From the NCBI GenBank assembly GCA_012295275.1, contig CM022665.1:3826667-3841666 (forward strand): a stretch of 15,000 nt of DNA. The letters are read 5' to 3'. The notes below the pieces were generated by a model. It had not been told where the DNA came from. It saw only the letters and a list, made by a program, of their open reading frames with translations, and made no database searches. Shown in pieces: positions 12,463 through 15,000 of the stretch (its first letter is position 1; each line of letters opens with the position of its first letter). The DNA comes from Chrysomallon squamiferum. Taxonomy: Eukaryota; Mollusca; Gastropoda; Neomphalida; Peltospiridae. A program made the position numbers and the translations under genes.

Positions 12463-13739
12463 TTAAAAAAAATCAGTTTAAATTTCAAAATAATGTAAAA
12501 ACTTATTATTGTTGATTTTATTTGTAAGATGTTCAGAATAAATTTAGTTATCCATTTAATTATTTATTTATTATTTTGCAAAAATTCACAGTTATTTTCT
12601 ATGTGAAAGTTTATTAAAACATTCAAGTTTGTAAAATATAAAAATATTGCTTTCTATAATAACTATGTTTAAAAGACTTAATACTTACCGTTAACACATT
12701 CGTAAGTAAACATGAGGTAAGTGTAATAAATTTGTGATGTGTGATTACACACAGGTACAAAGTCACTAGGAATTTTTAATTCTGACATAAAACAGAGGCC
12801 ATGGTGATCACCGCTGCATCTTGTTAGAAAGTGTCCGTAAGTACTTAGTAGTTGTGTGTTGTCTGTAGGTAAGTTAAAAGTTTTATTACAATTGTTTGTA
12901 TCAGGTTGACAACACAGAGAATGAAGTTCTGGATGAACTTTCCAGTCTATGTAATGATGTGTACAATTAGTTTTTATATTAAAACCAAACATCATTTTTC
13001 TAGGTAGAAGTCGATTGTTCGAGTTACACTGTTTCTTATCGGGAATGATGAAGATTTTCTTTCCATCACAGTCACTTATGTTGTATAACTGAGTTTGAAC
13101 GGGAAATATTCCTGTAAAACATTAAAAAAAAAAAAAAAAAAATAAAAAAAAAAATAAAAAAATAAAAAAATAAAATAAGTGGAATATATGGACAATATTA
13201 ATAATACTATTAATATAATTACAATAATTTCCTTAATGATAAAATAATTCCTATGTCGTAAAATCTGAAATAGAAAATATCAATAAATACAATTAATAAA
13301 TAAAAAATTAATAAATAAAGAAAGAAAGAAAGAAAAAAGAAAGAAAGAAGTAACTAAATATGTAAATAAATAAAGAAGAAAAACCCTTAGCCAGTAAAAT
13401 CATTACATCAGTATTATCCAGACACTGTTAAAGAATAATTCAAGTTATGATTATATTTTGTCTTAATTCTTTTTGGAAACACTAAAACAAAAACATTCCG
13501 GGTAAATATCGTAATAAAATGACAACCAAAACACACAACATTTCAAATTCTGCTTTAGATAAATATTTATATTTATAGAATCTGATGACTTAAATAAAAC
13601 AATAAATAAAAAAATAACTAACTTACTAACAAAATAAATAAATAAATAATTAAATAAATAAATAAATAAATAAAATAAAAAACTTACCACTGACTATGAA
13701 AATAATCCCCAACACGATCTTACTGAAAGAGGAATCCAT
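6908..13739 (-). CDS. Gene A: type I membrane receptor-like protein, SUEL-like + CUB-like ectodomain, tyrosine-rich tail (8 exons)
   Basis: Joined on the minus strand from exons 13739-13688, 13111-12689, 12045-11710, 9897-9742, 9064-8978, 8729-8667, 7878-7791 and a last exon ending at TAA 6910-6908. Every junction has a GT donor and an AG acceptor and keeps the frame; introns 1-6 are phase 1 and intron 7 is phase 2. Predicted order: signal peptide (residues 1-17), Cys-rich SUEL-like domain (about 18-158), CUB-like domain (159-270), Ser/Thr-rich stalk (271-372), transmembrane helix (about 375-397), basic stop-transfer CHKRK, then a cytoplasmic tail with several YxxPhi motifs. Length is 557 residues if the last exon starts at 7376, or 613 if it starts at 7545 and one surplus base is discounted. 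The start codon has G at -3 and +4. Probable role: surface adhesion, recognition or signalling (inference). Ligand unknown. No family name is recognised with confidence. Confidence 0.85.
7791..7878 (-). CDS. Gene A exon 7: transmembrane helix
   Basis: The acceptor GCTTTCAG precedes 7878; the donor GTAAAT is at 7790-7785. It enters in phase 1 and leaves in phase 2. It encodes IPVISLSAIGGVLLIVVLTI followed by AFIYCHKRK: a hydrophobic helix of about 22 residues with a GG, then a basic stop-transfer segment. It corresponds to the transmembrane exon of gene B at 1-80, which has the same small-residue GG core. Confidence 0.85.
7882..8666. other. Gene A intron 6
   Basis: An A-rich AAAAGAAA tract at 7920-8030 adjoins the acceptor side of the transmembrane exon. 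A 9-base inverted repeat, GTTACATCA (8122-8130) and TGATGTAAC (8146-8154), can form a hairpin with a 15-base loop. The plus-strand frame at 8252-8479 has no support as a gene. Confidence 0.6.
8667..8729 (-). CDS. Gene A exon 6: stalk exon, duplicate copy 2
   Basis: The acceptor TTTCTACAG precedes 8729; the donor GTAAGTA is at 8666-8660. It has 21 codons, phase 1-1, reading GKTTESDTKQPFSKMSKAAL. Because the exon is phase-symmetric it can be included or skipped without changing the frame, so isoforms with different stalk lengths are possible. Confidence 0.78.
8881..8938. repeat. (GATA)n microsatellite
   Basis: GATA units with a few GACA and GATG variants, in intron 5 of gene A. It was duplicated with the stalk exon; the sister tract is at about 9202-9235. 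Confidence 0.95.
8978..9064 (-). CDS. Gene A exon 5: stalk exon, duplicate copy 1
   Basis: The acceptor TTTTCTACAG precedes 9064; the donor GTAAGTA is at 8977-8971. It has 29 codons, phase 1-1, starting DGKTTESDTN and ending SKAVL. It is nearly the same as exon 6 except for a 24-base in-frame insertion (eight extra codons, NLNNGVII). Exon and following intron are copied at 8667 onward, so this is a recent tandem exon duplication. Confidence 0.78.
9202..9295. repeat. (GATA)n followed by (GTA)n microsatellite
   Basis: GATA units to about 9235, then GTAGTAGTAGAAGTAGTAGT-type repeats to about 9295. Intron 4 of gene A. Confidence 0.92.
9742..9897 (-). CDS. Gene A exon 4: Cys pair plus Ser/Thr-rich mucin-like stalk
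   Basis: The acceptor TTTTCAG precedes 9897. The exon is phase 1-1, 52 codons. It starts DNKQSEVTVDCGKDVNIPDC and continues as a Thr/Ser-rich stretch with SVTSTSVTSTSATTTS, likely O-glycosylated. The donor reads GTTTAT, a weak but usable GT site; it is the only one found that keeps phase 1 into the next exon. The repeated TGACGTTGAAGT unit near 9795-9822 encodes the internal TSTSV repeat. The exon corresponds to the single stalk exon of gene B (448-561), which also begins with two spaced cysteines. Confidence 0.75.
9898..11508. other. Large part of gene A intron 3, no exon recognised
   Basis: AT-rich intron. It contains a T-rich stretch at 10265-10330, the trinucleotide array at 10820-11030 and two short plus-strand frames (10553-10762, 11122-11313) without homology or codon-composition support. 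The only structured part is the duplication beginning near 11375. Confidence 0.65.
10820..11030. repeat. (AAT/GAT)n trinucleotide repeat, interrupted
   Basis: AATAATAAT, AATGATGAT and GATAATGATAATGATAATG arrays over about 210 bases in intron 3 of gene A. Open frames here (poly Ile, poly Tyr) are repeat artefacts. Confidence 0.92.
11509..11553 (-). pseudogene. Duplicated 3' fragment of the CUB-like exon of gene A (cryptic mini-exon)
   Basis: This repeats the last 45 bases of exon 3 (11710 onward) without visible change, encoding NLRSEKEKLWLEMR. The copy is preceded by TTATAATTACAG, which can act as an acceptor, and followed by GTACGT, so it is a phase 1-1 exon that would add 15 codons in frame. 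It may be spliced as an optional exon or be a silent relic. Confidence 0.55.
11571..11643 (-). pseudogene. Cryptic exon with signal-peptide-like frame in intron 3 of gene A
   Basis: It is bounded by an acceptor-like TTTCTTCTTCAG above 11643 and a GTAAGTTA donor at 11570. One frame reads TLSIISILFVLLANFPFQPV and leaves in phase 1, like the signal-peptide exons of both genes, but has no ATG. In the phase set by gene A exon 3 it instead stops after 16 codons, which would give a secreted form. A diverged second copy lies near 11383-11455. Use as an exon is unproven. Confidence 0.35.
11710..12045 (-). CDS. Gene A exon 3: CUB-like domain
   Basis: A poly-T tract and CAG precede 12045; the donor GTACGTG is at 11709-11703. 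It is a phase 1-1 exon of 112 codons. CUB-type features in order: TLSS..P near the start, C-V in the second strand, LLVSVADVIL, then C-S-LNISDG, TTNSC, PIFSSARNYVHITLT and a final LWLEM strand. There are four cysteines, at closer spacing than in a canonical CUB. CUB domains are extracellular beta-sandwich modules for protein-protein or glycan contact. The exon matches the CUB-like exon of gene B (1635-2015). The last 45 bases are repeated at 11509-11553. CUB fold assignment is by pattern only and could also be a diverged CUB-like sandwich. Confidence 0.8.
12689..13111 (-). CDS. Gene A exon 2: Cys-rich SUEL/galactose-binding lectin-like domain
   Basis: The acceptor TTTTACAG lies just above 13111 and the donor GTAAGTAT at 12688-12681; both are phase 1 and the frame is open throughout (141 codons). 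The C-terminal half follows the pattern C-x-G-x(4)-C-x(n)-F-x(3)-C-x(n)-YL-x-F-x-Y-x-C, seen in RCSGDHHGLCF, FVPVC and YLMFTYEC. This matches the end of SUEL-type (rhamnose/galactose-binding) lectin domains. The N-terminal half has DCDGKKIFIIP and a CC pair (HSLCCQ). Several N-x-S/T sequons (YNIS, TNCT, NKTF, CNHTS) fit an extracellular glycoprotein. The usual YGR sugar-contact motif is not evident, so carbohydrate binding is uncertain. The same domain, with the same CC pair after HPE, occurs in gene B at 2419-2832. Confidence 0.8.
13688..13739 (-). CDS. Gene A exon 1: start codon and signal peptide
   Basis: ATG at 13739-13737 begins MDSSFSKIVLGIIFIVS, with a hydrophobic core of about 10 residues typical of a secretory signal peptide. 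It ends one base into codon 18 at a GTAAGTT donor (13687-13681), a phase 1 boundary. The short exon ending in phase 1 after a signal peptide is shared with exon 1 of gene B at 3858-3918. Confidence 0.85.
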
Positions 13740-14952
13740 TGCTTTATTCAAACACAAGCCACTGATACATTTAATCACTTCAGTCCTGTCAAAACTTTTC
13801 AAAACTAATCTCTAACCGAAACATGACCTAACAGTAAACAAGTGATAGATAACACGGGCTGGACTTTTTACTTTGCGTTACAATTTGTAGTATCTGTTAC
13901 CTTTGATTTACTGTGTGCATGTTAAAGATTAACAACTAATTTTTTTTTTTTTTTTTAAAAGATGAAGAAAACTCTGTGTTTTAAGAGGTATGCGGGTTTA
14001 AAATGGCAGGGGTGACATGATGAGTCCTTATCAATGTACGCACTTTGTAATTTCCCCCAAAGAACTAAAACAAATCTAAAATACAATTTTATAAATTACT
14101 TAATATTAATGTAGTTGAGAAAGAGCTGCCTTTGAGAAAAGTGTTTATGAAAATGATATTCTTTTCAGCTAATCTGTAACAGTAGTAAGGAAGTAGCTGC
14201 ATTTGTCTTTTATTATTATTTTAGAGATACTTTTTCATGCTTTTAACCCAGTAAGAGTGTATTCATTCATTCGTTCGTTCATTCATTCATTCATTCGTTC
14301 ATTCATTCATCGTTCGTTAATAAATTCACTAATTCGTTCATTCATTCATTCATTGTTTATTAATTCATGTCGTTCAAGTCACACTTCATTAATGTACCCA
14401 TTTTATTTTTTGGTTTCATTTATTCATTTCAGTTCATTCAGTTTATTCACTCACTACTCTGTCGTTCATTCACTCACACACTTAGTACGCTTAGCTGCAA
14501 TCAAGTCACCTCACCTAAAATAAAATAAAAGTTCCACCCCGTGTCTCTCCACTCTTTAACATTCATCTTTATCTGTATAATGTTCTATCATATCTGAACC
14601 GCGAAGCCTTGGTCTTGATGGTATCACAGATATATTCAAATCAAAGTATCACGTGTAGTTTTCATAGGCAATTACACAGACTTCAGTATGGTGTACTGTG
14701 TATTACTTATTATTTTCAAACAGCATGGAGAGGAATTCTCTATACATATACAGTTGTATTATATGGTGGTATATGTATTTAAATTACCACAGCCGAATAT
14801 AAAACGCATACAATCAATAAACAAATCAGAGAACTGAAAATGGTTTCGTTTTTCAGTAACTATTATGCAAACGATATGATAGTTAAGTAAGGGGAAGAAC
14901 TCTGTTTTCTTTAAAATTTTGTTTTTTTTATTATTATTATTAGTATTATTAT

Positions 14953-14990
<38 letters not shown>

Positions 14991-15000
14991 CTTTCATCAT
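13740..15000. other. Upstream flank of gene A, no gene seen
   Basis: This would contain the 5' UTR and promoter of gene A. A T-run lies at 13940-13957, the TTCA repeat at 14258-14360 and a T-run at 14955-14983. No exon of a further paralogue with matching phase was found. Confidence 0.6.
14258..14360. repeat. (TTCA)n / (TTCG) tetranucleotide repeat
   Basis: ATTCATTCATTCGTTCGTTC-type units, degenerate towards 14470. It lies upstream of gene A; a plus-strand open frame through it is a repeat artefact. Confidence 0.92.

Noticed and set aside
14203-14523. Plus-strand frame rich in Ser-Phe-Ile-His
   Set aside because: Read from the TTCA tetranucleotide repeat.

Overview
This is an AT-rich, low-gene-density eukaryotic window. 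It has long introns, dense microsatellites, poly(A)/poly(T) tracts, a tRNA-derived SINE fragment and a small inverted-repeat element. The two genes resemble lophotrochozoan (most likely molluscan, perhaps gastropod) lineage-specific cell-surface receptors. That assignment rests on gene style and repeat character, not on a database match.

Two multi-exon genes lie head-to-tail on the minus strand. I reconstructed them from splice sites, exon phase and reading-frame continuity. Gene A (13739 down to 6908) is complete: a signal-peptide exon, a cysteine-rich exon resembling a divergent SUEL/galactose-binding lectin domain, a CUB-like exon, three Ser/Thr-rich stalk exons, a transmembrane exon and a tyrosine-rich cytoplasmic tail. 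Gene B (3918 down to 1, running off the window) has the same plan: signal peptide, SUEL-like exon, CUB-like exon, one short stalk exon and a transmembrane exon; its tail lies outside the window. All introns up to the transmembrane exon are phase 1 in both genes, so they are ancient tandem paralogues with a shared exon architecture. Both appear to encode type I membrane glycoproteins.

Gene A shows active remodelling. Two of its stalk exons (8978-9064 and 8667-8729) come from a tandem duplication of about 310-320 bp that also copied the intron. A second duplication, about 190-200 bp, copied the 3' end of the CUB-like exon and neighbouring intron and left cryptic in-phase exons at 11509-11553 and 11571-11643. 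The cytoplasmic tail has a one-base frame discontinuity between about 7356 and 7398. It can be explained by a surplus base, or avoided by an internal 3' splice site at 7376/7377; the upstream frame would otherwise give a short-tail product.

Layout: 1-3918 gene B and its introns; 3919-6907 intergenic DNA with microsatellites and a SINE fragment; 6908-13739 gene A; 13740-15000 upstream flank with a TTCA-type repeat and poly(T). A 280-bp Tigger/pogo-like MITE sits in intron 1 of gene B. No rRNA, intact tRNA, CRISPR or prokaryotic feature was seen.
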